Source of the DNA: Panax quinquefolius
Lineage: Eukaryota > Streptophyta > Magnoliopsida > Apiales > Araliaceae
Direction of reading: 5' to 3'
Length of the DNA stretch: 64,000 nucleotides
NCBI GenBank assembly: GCA_020205615.1
Contig: CM035173.1
Coordinates: forward strand, 53,579,300 to 53,643,299
Numbering within the stretch: the first letter of the stretch is position 1; every line of letters starts with the position of its first letter. The position numbers and the translations under genes are program-made. The notes beneath the pieces are model-generated. The model ran no database searches. It had not been told where the DNA came from and saw only the letters and a list, made by a program, of their open reading frames with translations. Shown one piece after another: positions 12,089 through 24,916 of the stretch.

Positions 12089-12854
12089 TGTGACACCCCC
12101 AAATCCAGGTACTTCATTCCCACAGGATTTGGTGCTCACTATCCAAAAAAATTATATCTAATTAACCACAATAAAGGATAAATACATAACTTAAATAACT
12201 GAAACAATAATCTTCCTATTAAAGGGTTACATCAACTTAAAACAATCCTAGGTAATCTAACCATTAATTATTACATAAATCTGCGGAACACATCACAAAT
12301 TAACATAAGTCTTATAACATAATTTTTAGTTAAGTAAATAAGTCTTCATCACTTGAACATCTTGCTCTTTCCTTTACTAGAAGACGACTCATTGACTTTC
12401 TCAACTTTAGCTGTAGTGTTAATAGCAAGAGTGAGCAAACAATTACCCACTATTATAAAGAATAATAATAGCAACAACATGAGATTAAACAATGGTTACT
12501 GGATAATAAGGAACTCGTTCTACGAATTAGGGATAGAGAACAAATTCAAGACTTATATCTGTGGGTCTTAAGATCATGAACTATGTCCCCGGTAATTAGG
12601 TATTTTACCTTAACCTTAACAGTCGTTTACACTGTACAGACCCTTCTTTATGTACTTAGGGGGATCAGCCCTTTGTACCATGTATTGTGCACAACCATCT
12701 AAATGCTAATGCATACAAAATCCCCAATGCTAGGGTTGTTTATCTCAGTTTGATTTTAGAATTTCTGCACTAAAAAAAGTTTAGTTTGGAACTAGCTTAT
12801 CAGTGGTTCTAGAATTTTAGAACACTATTCAATTACAGATTAGTCCAATCAATA
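12089..12854 (-). repeat. Shared LTR of tandem elements A and B, left piece
   Basis: Plus strand starts TGTGACACCCCCAAATCC, matching the 3' border of the G1 LTRs. It is interrupted at 12854 by G1 and continues at 37131-39316; together about 2.95 kb. The left side is joined to the PBS and ORF0 of A, and the far right side to the PPT and integrase of B. The short open frame at 12353-12571 is not conserved in the G1 LTR and is not called. Confidence 0.85.
12850..12854. repeat. G1 target site duplication, left (CAATA)
   Basis: CAATA directly precedes TGTGACACC; the same five bases follow the other end at 37126-37130. Confidence 0.93.
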
Positions 12855-15065
12855 TGTGACACCCCCAAATCTGGGTACTTCATTCCCCTAAGACTTGGTG
12901 TTCACTTTCCATACATTCATACTATCTACCCAAATATGATAACATTTAAACCATAAATCCTCCCATTAAAGGGTTACATCATTAAATCAAAAAGTCTCCC
13001 AGGTTATCTAACATTTAACATAAATCAAGTGCGGAAATGAAAATAGTTACATCACATCATTTAAATAAAGTTTATTAACATAAAAGCCAATAAATTACAA
13101 GTCTTCATCACTTGTACATTTTTCCTTTTCCTTTGTTTGTGGTAGGTTCATCGACCTTCTTAACCTTAGTTGCACTAATTATATTTATGCAAGAGTGAGC
13201 AAAACAAATGCTCACTAGATATATCAATGAACAACAAGAGAATAATAACTGCCAATGAATAGGCTCATCAAAACTGAATAATACTCTATCAATGATAACC
13301 AAAAAACTGGAATCAAAATATGAAATATATCTGAGGGTCATAAGACCATAAACTATGTCCATGGTTACAAGTAATCTTTCAACTTTAACCTAAATAGTTA
13401 TACTGTAGGGACTTCACGTACTTAGGGGGATCAACTCTTCGTACCATGTATTGTGCACAAACATCTAAACGCATCGCGTACCCCTATAATAGGGTTCTTC
13501 TTCTTAATTTTAGAGTACAATTTCAAAACAAAGAAAGTTTGGTTTGGATAAACTTTAAGGGTAATTCAGAGTTTCATGATCATCAACTAAAGGATTAGTT
13601 GAATCAACAAAGTTTGATAACACTACGGTTGATCAATAACAACATAATATAGACAATTGAAAATCATTGGTGAACCAACTATATGTTAAACTCATGCTTG
13701 GAAATAACTAGAAGTATAAGCATTGAATAAAATGATAAACCTTTTCTTGAATAATAATAAGCTAGGGCTATGATCTTGTCAAATTAGAAATTGAATTACT
13801 GAACATACATTAACTAATAGCAAGCTGAAAACAAAAACTTTCTCAACATAATAATAACTTGTGCAAAGTAATTTAAAATAAGACAGCTCAATATTAGAGA
13901 CTAGAGTTCAAGAAGTTGCATTCATTATAAAGGAATGAAACTTAACAAACTTGTTTAACTATAAACAAGTTAGAGTAGATCAATAATGATTAGAATTCAA
14001 AGTTTGCTTAATAAAAGTTTAGGGTAAGAAACTTGCTCAATAAAAGTTTAGCGTAAGGAACTTGCCTCGTGCGCAAGCTATAAATTTACAACTCACGTTC
14101 ACCTACACATAGTATTAGAATCACAATATCTATTAGATCTACTAACATCCACTTTCCAAAATAACACCCACTTCTAGTTAAATTTGTTATTTTAGTACAA
14201 GTCCTACTTTACCATGCACATTTTAGAATCACAAGTGTTAATTTCACAACACTTTTTCATTATTCATTAAGTTTCTTAAATTATAACATATCATTTTCAC
14301 AACTTACAAATTTTACACTTTAGAATTACTAATCACATGATACGATTATGTTTTAACCTCCTCATTACATGTTTCTCACATTAACATAACATTAGACCAA
14401 GTTATAATGGGTGTCCAAAGTCTGCAGAATTATCGATCACCTGGTTGGACTGACCACTCTTGGCGTGGCGCGCATGGTTACCTTAGAGTCTCATGCCGCT
14501 TTTACGCTAAGACCAAGATACCGCTTTTTTTGAGAACCACGAGTTTCGACTCTATTCTAAGTCAACTATCACGAATTTCATCCACAAAACATTAAATTAA
14601 ACATACCCAATTGATATAGAACTCATATATACATGATTCCTCACATATATGCTAACTTGGAACAATTAAACAACAACTACAACTAATTTAAATCCTTTAA
14701 ATTCCATGGTTTATACAAAAACACCATTTTTGACATCATTTACAAAAATCATCACTGTGATCACAATTCTTGTCCAAATTAACTCATTCAAACTATGTTC
14801 TCTTCGTTTCTTAATGAACTAACATATTCAAGGCTCAATTTACAGATTGGTTTACAAATTAACCACCAGATTTGGTACTTTCACAAGCCATATATAAAAG
14901 CATGTATTGTAAATACTTTTCTTCCTTTTTAAACGTAATTAGCATATAAATTCTTGTCTAAATACTAGTTCTAATCACCACAAACATATACAATCACAAG
15001 TAATCAGTTATATAACAACAATTCAAAAAAATTGAATTCACAGAACTTGAAATTCATGCTATAGA

Positions 15066-15114
<49 letters not shown>

Positions 15115-15885
15115 ATATTAAGGTTATGGAAAATACCTTTTCTTGCTCTGAATAATCCTTGATAACCATAAATAATTGTTTTGGAATCATAGACTTTCTC
15201 TCAAACTCTCTCTAATCCTCTGTAATTTTCTTCGTCTTTCTTCTTAGTTTCAGTATAGGCCAACTATTACTATGCGTAAGAATAAAACTAATAGCCAAGC
15301 CATTATACACACACTTAAAATAGCAGTTACAAAACTTAAGCGCTCATCAATTATAAAATATATATTATTTATTATTTGATTTATTATAATTATAATTCAA
15401 AATTCAAAAGTCATAAGGCTTTGTTTGGCAAAAACTCTTTAAAATAAAGACTTGATATTTTAAGCCTTGTTTGTGTAAATCCATTTAATTTATTTTAATA
15501 AATCATTACACTATAGTTTATAATCTCATATTATTTATTTGGATCCCATATCCAACATTAGTTAAATAAACTAATTACACATACTAAAGTTTAAATAAAT
15601 TTTCACTTAAACAAATATCACAAAATTATAATCTCATTATAATTTTATTTAATGAATTAACATATCACTTTTATTATTAAATTAAAACAACAACATAACC
15701 ATTCATGTAATTTTTAACAAGTCTCTAACTATTATATTAAATTAAATTAAAATGTTATCTAATAAATTTAATTCACAAATATTTACTAACAACAACTACA
15801 TCAATCAAATAACAATTACATCAATAAAATATTTATTTAACTTAATAAATATTTTAAATTATAATTAAAATCTTGGATTGTTACA
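12855..15885 (-). repeat. G1 3' LTR (3031 bp)
   Basis: Runs from TGTGACACC to ATTGTTACA on the plus strand (minus: TGTAACAAT...GGTGTCACA). It is nearly identical to the LTR at 34099-37125 except for a GC-rich block at 14408-14538. It contains a TACA repeat plus (TA)n run at about 15065-15115. The last 750 bases are very AT-rich. No gene is seen; the open frames at 13108-13362 and 14407-14595 are incidental. Confidence 0.93.
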
Positions 15886-15898
15886 TCCTTCCCTCCTT
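15886..15898 (-). promoter_or_regulatory. G1 polypurine tract
   Basis: The minus strand reads AAGGAGGGAAGGA immediately before the 3' LTR, the expected site for plus-strand DNA priming. Confidence 0.85.
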
Positions 15899-16020
15899 AC
15901 AAGGATTCTGTCCCCAGAATCAAAACTCAAACAATTTATCCAGAATCAAAACTCAAACAATTTATTCGTCACATTCTTCCCTCCTTACAAAGATTTTATC
16001 CCCAGAATCGAAGACACAGA

Positions 16021-17406
16021 TTAAACAAATAACTCAGGGTAGTTCTTCATCATTTCATCTTCGAGTTCCCACGTAGCCTCTTCGACATTGTGTTTTCTCC
16101 ATATCACCTTCACAGAAGGTATCAGCTTATTCCTAAGCACTTGTTCTTTCCTGTCGACTATCTGGATAGGAACCTCTTCATAAGATAAATCTTTAATGAA
16201 CTGTAACGGTTCATACTCGATCACATGTTTGTAATCGAGTTTATACGGTCGCAACACCGACACATGAAAAATGTTGTGAACATGTTCTAATTCTGGAGGT
16301 AAAGCTACCTTGTAAGGCAATTCTCCCACTCTTCGCAGTATCTCGAACGGTCTAATAAACCTTGGGCTTAATTTTCCTTTCTTGCCAAAACGAATTTTCC
16401 TCTTCCAAGGAGAAACTTTCAGGAAAACGTAATTTCCTACATCAAATTTGCGATCTTATCTGTGTTGATCAGCGTATTTCTTCTCTCTATCTTGAGCAAC
16501 TACCAGTCTTACTTTGATGAATTTGATAACTTCAACGGTCTGTTGTACCAATTCTGGTCCTAATAGTTGACGTTCACCAACTTGATCCTAGCATAGTGGA
16601 GTTCTTTATTTCCTGTCGTATAATGCCTCGTATGGAGGCATGCCAATGCTTGCATGGTAACTGTTGTTGTATGCAAATTCCACCAACGCTAGATGATCAT
16701 CCAAGTTTCCTTTGAAATCCATGATGCACGCTCTAAACATATCATCTAACGTCTGGATTATTCGTTCGCTTTGACCATCAGTTTGTGGATGGTATGCCGT
16801 ACTCATCTTTAATTGGGTTCCCATCCATTCTTGTAGTTTCTTCTAGAAGTTTGATGTGAACCTTAGATCTCTGTCTGATACAATTGATATTGGAACTTCA
16901 TGTCTTGAGATGATCTCATTGACGTACATTTTTGCCACCTGATCGAGATTAAATCTAATCTTTACTGGCAAAAAGTGTGCTGATTTCGTTAATCTATTCA
17001 CTATTACCCATATCGCATCGTATCCTTTCTGAGTCATTGGAAGACCTACCATGAATTCCATTGTGATATGCTCCCACTTCTATTCTGGTATTTCCAACGG
17101 TTGAAGTAATCCTCTTGGCCTCTGATGTTTTGTTTTTACTCTCTGACACGTCAACCATTTTGCAACACATTCTGCAACGTCTCTTTTCATATTTGGCCAC
17201 CAAAAGTGTCGCTGCAAATCTTGATACATTTTTGTACTTTCCGGATGAATCGAATATCTTGAGTTATGAGCCTCTGTCAAGATTTCTTCTTTAATATCCG
17301 GTACTGTTGGAACCCAAATTCGTTCCTCAAATCTTAGCATTCCTTCGGTATCAACCTTGTACTTCATCTCACTACCATTAACCATACTTTCCTTTATTTT
17401 TTGCAT
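16021..17406 (-). pseudogene. G1 integrase with chromodomain
   Basis: The zinc region is at the upstream end ([13 protein letters not shown], then CVAKWLTCQRVK). In the core, the first catalytic position reads ITMEFMVGLP, Glu where G2 and B have Asp. The second Asp is in SIVSDRDLRF and the Glu in TDGQSERIIQT. The C-terminal part has LRRVGELPYKVALPP, and a chromodomain ends the protein (VKVIWRKHNVEEATWELED, stop at 16021). The chromodomain is thought to steer integration to heterochromatin. Stops or frame breaks near 17080, 16843 and 16606 split the frame. The stretch 15899-16020 is 3' untranslated sequence. Confidence 0.9.
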
Positions 17407-18110
17407 TCTTCATCTTGTAGTTGAGCATTCTTTACCTTGTCCACCAAAGTTGGACTAGCTTCTATCTAGAATAATCGTTCATCGGATTCTTTTGGAAATT
17501 TTATTTCCATCTTTAGCCTTGTCATTGCTGAAATGAGCTCCTCCTGGTTGGTTAACAACATCAACTTCTCACGACCCTTCCTACTCAAGGCATCTGCAAC
17601 CACATTTGCTTCACCCGGATGATAAAAGAACTCACAATCATAATCTTTTATTAATTCTATCCATCTCCTTTGACGCATGTTCAGGTCCTTCTATATGAAA
17701 ATATACTTCAGACTCTTATGGTCTGTGTATATCTCATATTTTTCTCCATAGAGATAGTGTCTCCATATCTTCAGAGAAAATACTACTGTCGCCAACTCTA
17801 AATCATGAGTCGGATACCCTTTCTCGTAGTCTTTTAATTGCCTTGATGCATATGCAATGACTTTGCAGTTTTGCATAAGGACACAACCCAATCCTTAATG
17901 TGAGGCATCACTATACACCAAAAAGTTTCCTGTATTATCAGGTAATGACAACACAGGTGCCACACTGAGCTTCTTCTTCAATTCCTTAAAACTCCCTTCA
18001 CACATTTCCGTCCAAACAAATTTTACAGCTTTTCTTGTCAAATTTGTCAATGGAGTGGCAACCTTGGAAAAATCCTGAATAAACCGTCTGTAATAACCTT
18101 CCAATCCCAA
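17407..18110 (-). pseudogene. G1 RNase H and connection
   Basis: Pieces at 17895-18110 (LEGYYRRFIQDFSK, YSDASH), 17691-17891 ([30 protein letters not shown]) and 17466-17678 ([28 protein letters not shown]) give a complete gypsy RNase H with its acidic residues in YSDAS and TDHKS. Stops, for example between SDASH and GCVL, separate the pieces. The spacer to integrase lies at 17407-17560. Confidence 0.87.
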
Positions 18111-18170
18111 GAAACTTCTTACTTCTGATGGAGTTCTTGGTTGTTCCCAATTTATTACAGCTTCAGCTTT

Positions 18171-18960
18171 TTATGGATCCACTAAAATCCCATCTTTGTC
18201 AATTACATGGCCGAGAAATTGTACACGTTCCATCCAAAATTCACATTTAGAGAATTTCGCGTACAACTTTTCTTTTCTTAGTGTCTCCAGCATTAAGCAT
18301 AAATGTTCCACGTGTTCTTCTTGAGATTTGGAGTACACCAAAATATCATCAATAAATACCACCACAAACTTGTCTAAAAATGGTTTAAACACCCTGTTCA
18401 TCAAATCCATGAATGCAGCAGGGGCGTTGGTGAAACCAAAAGACATCACCAAAAATTTGTAATGTCCATACCAAGTTTGGAATGCCATCTCCGGTACATC
18501 CTCCTTCCTTACTTTCAATTAGTGATACCCACTTCTCAAATCTATTTTCGAGAAGTATCTAGCACCCTTCAATTGATCAAACAAATCATCTACTCTTGGC
18601 AACAAATATTTATTCTTAATAGTGAATTTGTTTAATTCCCTATAATCAATGCAAAGACGCATTGACCCATCCCTCTTCTTCATAAATAACACCGACGCTC
18701 CCCACGGAGATACGCTCGGTTGAATATACTTTTTATCTAACAGTTCTTGCAGTTGTACCATCAATTCCTTCATCTCTACCAGAGCCATTCTGTACGGGGC
18801 TTTCGATATTGGACCAGTTCCTAGCGCTAAGTTGATTATGAACTTAATCTCTCTGTCAGGCAAAAGTCCTGGAAAATCTTCCAAAAACACGTCCATAAAA
18901 TCCCTAACCACTAGTATCTCTTCCAGTTTCACACCCTTCTTCTTTTGAGTATCGACTATG
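18171..18960 (-). pseudogene. G1 reverse transcriptase
   Basis: Fingers and palm are seen as [31 protein letters not shown], then a stop, then [14 protein letters not shown] and the catalytic box [17 protein letters not shown] is intact. The stop (TAA, near 18519) replaces what is normally a Gln codon directly after SGYH. G2 has a TAG at the same codon. Confidence 0.9.
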
Positions 18961-19388
18961 TAAGCTAGGTACCCTACACAGCTCTGACTCAACTTCTTGG
19001 CCTGTATAATTATCAGACACCTCACTTGTGTAGGCAATTTGTTACCATAGAAAACTACCATTGACGGAGTCATAAGGTTTACACATTTCTTTTGGCAATT
19101 AATTATTGCTTCATAATTAATTAGCCAATCCATTCCCAATATAACATCAAACTTTCCAAGTTTTATTTGGATTAGGTCTACTGCCATAATATTTCCCTTA
19201 ATACTCACCCTACAATTCTTGTATACGAACTTAACAGGAATTACCTCCCTATTCGCAATTTCTATGTGTAAAGGGAAATTCAACTCTTCACTAGGTAATT
19301 TTAACCTCTTAGCAAATTCTTCAGGTATAAACGAGCTAGTAGCACCCGAATCAAATAATACATATGCATTTATATCATTGATTGGGAT
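18961..19388 (-). pseudogene. G1 protease, downstream part (interrupted by G2)
   Basis: The active-site motif [12 protein letters not shown] lies just inside the G2 border, followed by [13 protein letters not shown], the usual hydrophobic hinge. The open frame extends a few codons into the G2 LTR only by chance (to 19418). The upstream part continues at 31731 on the other side of G2. Confidence 0.88.
19384..19388. repeat. G2 target site duplication, left (GGGAT)
   Basis: GGGAT precedes TGTGACGCC and recurs at 31726-31730. Confidence 0.94.
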
Positions 19389-22300
19389 TGTGACGCCCCC
19401 AAATCTGGGTATCTTCAAACCCGACAGATGGTGCTACACGGTACTACCCTTCACACATACATTCGATTGAAGAGTCTCAAAGGAACGAATATGTCTTCTA
19501 AATATTCAAAATAATATTAACATTCCCCCATGTTCTTTATAACTATTATGTTGTTCTTGTCATAATATCAAATATATTACAATCATTCACCCTATACTAT
19601 TACATAAGTATACTACGGGTTCGTCTTTGCCTTGCCTTTATCCTTTCCTGAGCCTTCGGTCCGTTCAATCTTAGTTATGTTCATATGGTTCAAGCAAGAG
19701 TAAGCATGACTAGCTCAGCAAGTACAACAATTCTAATAAACAACATACTTGGAACATATGAATCATATATCTTCAATAACTGAACAATAGTTACGAAGTA
19801 CTATTGATAATTCAAAATAGAACTTCTTTTCCTTCAAAACGTTTTACAATAACAATATTCAGTAAACCATCAATTCCGGTCTAAGACCTTGAGCATTTCA
19901 TAAGTTCTTTTAAAAAGGACATCTCGACACTAAGTCCATAAGTTCGACATTATTTACGAGCACATCTAGGTGATCAGCCTATAGTACTCTATGTTGATCA
20001 ACACTATATTCATTAAACGTGTATACATTTAAGTTATGGCAACCTCATGTGCCTGTCGTTTGACGACAAAGCATTTTTAGCATACTTAGTCTTCGTTTGA
20101 AAACCACACTAATATAACTTGGTAAACATTGACCATGCTTGATAGAAACATAATATAAGTCTAGCCAAAAGAATTGGCTTAGACTTCATCAGACAATACT
20201 TCATATGTAAGAATACATGAATTATAAAGCTTGTCCAGATTGAACTGGAACAAGGGTTAGAATACTTGCCTTTAGCGTCTACTATCATTATAACACGTTC
20301 TTGTTTAAGTCTTTAAGTCTCTACAGTAATTGTTAACATCACATAACTCATTAGGTCATGAATTAACATACATGGTTCCTAATGTATCTTACCCTTCTTC
20401 TCAATCTAATTATGACTTTGATTTTTTACTATTTGTTCCGGCTTTCCATTCTATTGTTCTTACATTGTCATTACTTTCATATTCAATTGAGTATCAACCT
20501 TTAATTATCATACATTAAGCATCTAACAATGCCTTAACAATGTTATAATTAACCCTTAGTTCATTATTAATGAGTTACCATTCATGCTATATTTGCAAAC
20601 TACCTTCTCTGTCCAAACCCTAGGGTTGGCTCTGCCACCCACCTTCCTTCTCTATATAGTCGCCTTTGCACATGCTCTACTCTGTAGTGGGTAAAGATCA
20701 AACTCTTAATGATCATTGAGTCTCGGTCTCATCATATATGTCACACCATACATGACTCTCTGAAGAAGGTCAGACATCGTGGCCAGGCGCCGAACGCCAC
20801 CATTTGGCCTTGGGTAGGCGCCACGACTCCAACTCTGTGCCTCAAAAATTTTTGACATACTTTTAATTTTGCGAAACTCCCGGACGCATAACTTCTTCGT
20901 TATAAGTCTGAATTGGCTCGTTCAAGAGCTTACGATTCGCAAATTACATACTCTACATGTTCATGCTAGAATTTTATCTATTTGACTTCGTTCTCTAAAA
21001 ATTCACCTATTAGTTCATTTTTAACGAAAACGGTAAACGTTCGTGATCATTCAACGCTCGTATCTTCGTTCTAAGTCCGAATCTGGTCATTTTCTAGTCC
21101 GCAACTCTATAATTCCAAATATGACTTACCTCCATCGAAAACCAATGTTTTCGAGTTCAAACACAAAATACGACTTCTATTCCGAGAATTTCATGAATTC
21201 GACGATTATCGTCCAATCGTGTAAATTCCGGCGAAACATCATTACTAACGATCTGATCAACGTTCTAAGTGGATTTTAACCAACATATGAACATTTTAAA
21301 CTACTTATTACATCAACTTATTTCCAAGTTAGGTTTTGATTTATTCTTCATAAGTTCATGACTTAACAACTTATAAACTACAAATTTTCATTCCTTATGA
21401 CTAATTATTGATTTAAGTCCTTTATCAATGTTCTCACATCATATCAAACATACTAACCTTATATAACAAGCATATGACAAGTTCATCATAAGTTTATAAC
21501 TTATTTAGGTTTAAGTTACTTATGCATGAATTATTTGGCTTAAGTCCATTGCTTATTCAATTCCTACATGTTCTTAACATACATGTTCATTAAATTACAC
21601 TTCTCTTATCATCCTACAATGATAGAGATGGAAGATATAAGATCAAAAGATCATTACCTTTGATGACTAACTTCTTCTTCTTGGAAATCTAACAATAGTT
21701 GTTGGACTTATAAGTGCTTATTCTCTCTAACCAATAAGTTGCTTTGTATTGGAAGTTATTAGTGTTTTGAACAATGAATAAATGACTAGCAAACTTCTTC
21801 TATTTATAGAAATCTTAAAGTTAGGGCATTATGGACATTATATCATCCCACCTCCTTTAATCACCTCCTTACTATTCATTTGCTTAACAACTAAGTCTAC
21901 TTGCTAATCACTCATCTTTCTTGCTCATCACATAACATATCCTATGCTTGGCCATTACATAAAGTACTTGGTCACCAAGTCTAACCCACATTAACATTAG
22001 TTTGCTCCATGGATCATGGCTAACCCATTGGATCATTACATTGGGCTTGCTTCAATTAACTTAGCTTATTACTTGTTGGGCTTGCATTAATAATCACTTG
22101 GGCTTGATATAAACCAACACTTAGCTTAATCCCTAATACATCTATTGTCCTTGATGCATATCAACTATTCAATTGTTACAAAATCTTACAAGTCCATGTC
22201 TTTAAATTAAAAACCTTATCACATATACTATATGTATAATCCTTGTATTCTAGCTCGTATATTAATTCGTAATATACGTTAGTCCATTCTCCACACATAC

Positions 22301-22751
22301 TCGTATAATACTTTGTATTATACTTGCATTCAATACCTCGTACAATACCTACGTATCATACGATCAATATAATCTCTTCTTAACGCCCAATATTCCTAAC
22401 GTTCTCTAGTTACGTCCGCATGCGAAATATTACGTTTTCCATACGTAGATTATTATTACATAATTCATCTCACCTTGATATTATAACGTTACGTATTTCT
22501 CGGAAGTTCAAAATAATTCCCAAGCGAAAATCGATGAATAATGTTTTTTGGAAAATTTCTCGGAAAACATTTATTTTTGTCTTGAAAATTCAAACACTTT
22601 AATTCATTCACATAGTTAAAATACTACGATGTTCCGATGTTTCTAGGTTATAGAACGACATTCATCTTATCAACACGTAATAATAACAAATAATATTATT
22701 TTATTCATTATAAAAGTATTTACAAAAGGTTCGATTTTCTGGGGCTTTACA
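19389..22751 (-). repeat. G2 3' LTR (3363 bp)
   Basis: Plus strand runs from TGTGACGCCCCC to GGGGCTTTACA. It pairs with 28380-31725. A minus-strand TATAAATA lies at 21801-21808. A GC-rich block at about 20630-20840 is poorly matched to its sister. Open frames such as 21043-21279 are incidental. Confidence 0.93.
21801..21808 (-). promoter_or_regulatory. Probable TATA box of G2 3' LTR
   Basis: The minus strand reads TATAAATAGAAGAAG about 950 bases into the LTR. The sister LTR has TATATAAATAGAAG at 30781-30788. Promoter role inferred. Confidence 0.6.
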
Positions 22752-22764
22752 CTCTTTCCCCCTT
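22752..22764 (-). promoter_or_regulatory. G2 polypurine tract
   Basis: The minus strand reads AAGGGGGAAAGAG directly before the 3' LTR. Confidence 0.85.
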
Positions 22765-22806
22765 ATAAGGATTCTGTCCCCAGAATCTCGCTATATATAA
22801 AAAAAA

Positions 22807-24344
22807 TTACACAAACAAATGAGGGTAATTCTTTTTCATCTTTTCTTCCAATTCCCACGTTGCTTCTTCTCCATCGTGGTTCTTCCATATCACCTTCATG
22901 AAAGGTATAACTTTATTCCGCAAAACTTGTTCTTTCCTATCGACAATTTGAATCGGCCTTTCTTCATACGTTAAGTTCTTCTTGATATGAATAAGCTCAT
23001 ATTCTATCACGTGTTTATAATCCAGCTTATAAGGATGTAACACGGATATGTGAAACACATTATGTATTTGCTCTAGGTCTGGAGGTTATTTATCATGTAA
23101 GCTACCTCACCCACTCGTTTTAATACCTCAAAAGGTTCTATAAACATCGGACTTAACTTTCCCTTCTTTCCAAAGCGTATCTTTCCTTATATAAGAGCCT
23201 ACTTCAAATTCTCTATTTTCTCGATGTGAATTTTTAAACTTCTTCTGTCTGTCTTGAGCTGCTAAGAGATGCATTTGTATCATCTTGATAATATCCGCTG
23301 TTTACTGTACCAATTCTGGCCTTAGCGTTCGGTGTTCTCCTACTTCATCCCAAAACAATGGTGTTCTGCATTTCCTTCCGTACAAAGCTTCATAAGGTGG
23401 CATACCTATGCTTGCATGATAATTATTGTTATACGCAAACTCCACTAATGGTAGATGATCATCCCAACTACCCTTGAAATCCATGATGCAAGATCTCAAC
23501 ATATCTTCTAACGTCTGAATTGTTCTCTCGCTTTGTCCATCGGTTTGTGGATGATACGCCGTACTCAGCTTCAACTACGTTCCCAACTGCTCCTATAGAC
23601 TTCTCCAAAAGTTTGATGTGAATCATGGATCACGATCTGACACTATCGATACTGGTGCTCCATGTCTAGAAATTATTTCCTTAACTTAGAGTCTAGCTAA
23701 CTGGTCTAAGTTATACTTGACCCTAATTGGCAAAAAGTGAGCCGACTTCGTCAATCGATCCACTATTACCCAAATCACATCATACCCTTTTGTTGTAGTT
23801 GGAAGTCCTACCACAAAATCCATCGTGATATTCTCCCACTTCCACTCCAGAATCTCCAATGACTGTAACAAGCCACTTGGTCATTGATGTTCAGCCTTAA
23901 CTTTCTGACAAGTTAAGCACCTACTTACATACTCATATCTCTCTCTCATGTTCGCCACCAAAATCTCTCGTCAAAGGTCTTGATACATCTTAGTACTACC
24001 AGGATGAATCGAAAACCTCGAACTATGAGCTTCTTGTAACACCTGCTCCTTTAATTCTGTCTCATTCGGAACCCAAATTTTTCCTTCAAATCTTAATAAT
24101 CCCTCAATATCAAGACTGTACTTAGTATCTTTTTCATTGGCTAGCCGCTCCTTTATCCGGTCATACTCATTAGTTTTGAGTTGAACCTCCTTAACTCTCT
24201 CTACGATGGTAGATTGAATCTCCATCGCAAACAGTATTGGTCCTGCTTCACTCAGCAACTTCACTTCCAATTCCATCCTAGCCATCTCTGTTATTAACTC
24301 AATTTGAGTCGTTAACATAGACAACTTTTCCCGACCCTTCATAC
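22807..24344 (-). pseudogene. G2 integrase with chromodomain
   Basis: The upstream end holds [17 protein letters not shown] and the first zinc ligand region [13 protein letters not shown]. The core has Asp in ITMDFVVGLPTT and Glu in [11 protein letters not shown]; the second Asp region is also readable. The C-terminal chromodomain ends FMKVIWKNHDGEEATWELEE with a stop near 22807. Breaks near 23960, 23680, 23580 and 23060-23300 divide the frame. The stretch 22765-22806 is short 3' untranslated sequence. Confidence 0.89.
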
Positions 24345-24916
24345 TTAAGGCGTCGACAACTACATTGGCTTTCCCAGGGTGATACAGGATTTCACAGTCA
24401 TAATTCTTTATCAACTCCAGCCATCTCCTCTGCCTCATATTCAACTCCTTCTGTGTTAAGATATATTTTAGACTCTTATGGTCCGTGTATATCTCACATT
24501 TTTCTCCATAAAGATAATGTTTCCATATCTTTAGAGCAAAAACTACCGCGACCAGTTCCAGATCATGAGTAGGGTAAACTTTCTCATAATCCTTCAACTC
24601 CCTAGATGCATACGTAATGACCTTGCCATGCTGCATGAGTACATAACCAAGTCCTCTATGCAAAGTATCGTTATAAACCACAAAATTTCATGTGTCATCG
24701 AGAAATGACAAAACATGCGCTTCACTCAATCTCTTCTTCAGTTCTTGAAAATCTATCAGTCCATGCGTATTTCACCGTCTTCCTTGTCAAATTAGTTAAC
24801 GGAGTAGTTATCTTCAAAAAATCCTGGATGAATCTCCGATAGTAACCCGCTAACCATAGGAAACTCTGTACCTCAGTCAGCATTTTCGGTTGTTCCCAAT
24901 TCATCACAGCTTCCAC
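24345..24916 (-). pseudogene. G2 RNase H and connection
   Basis: Readable as WLAGYYRRFIQDFLK, then [32 protein letters not shown] and ANVVVDALS. Acidic positions are mostly kept. A frame break lies near 24700. Confidence 0.87.
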
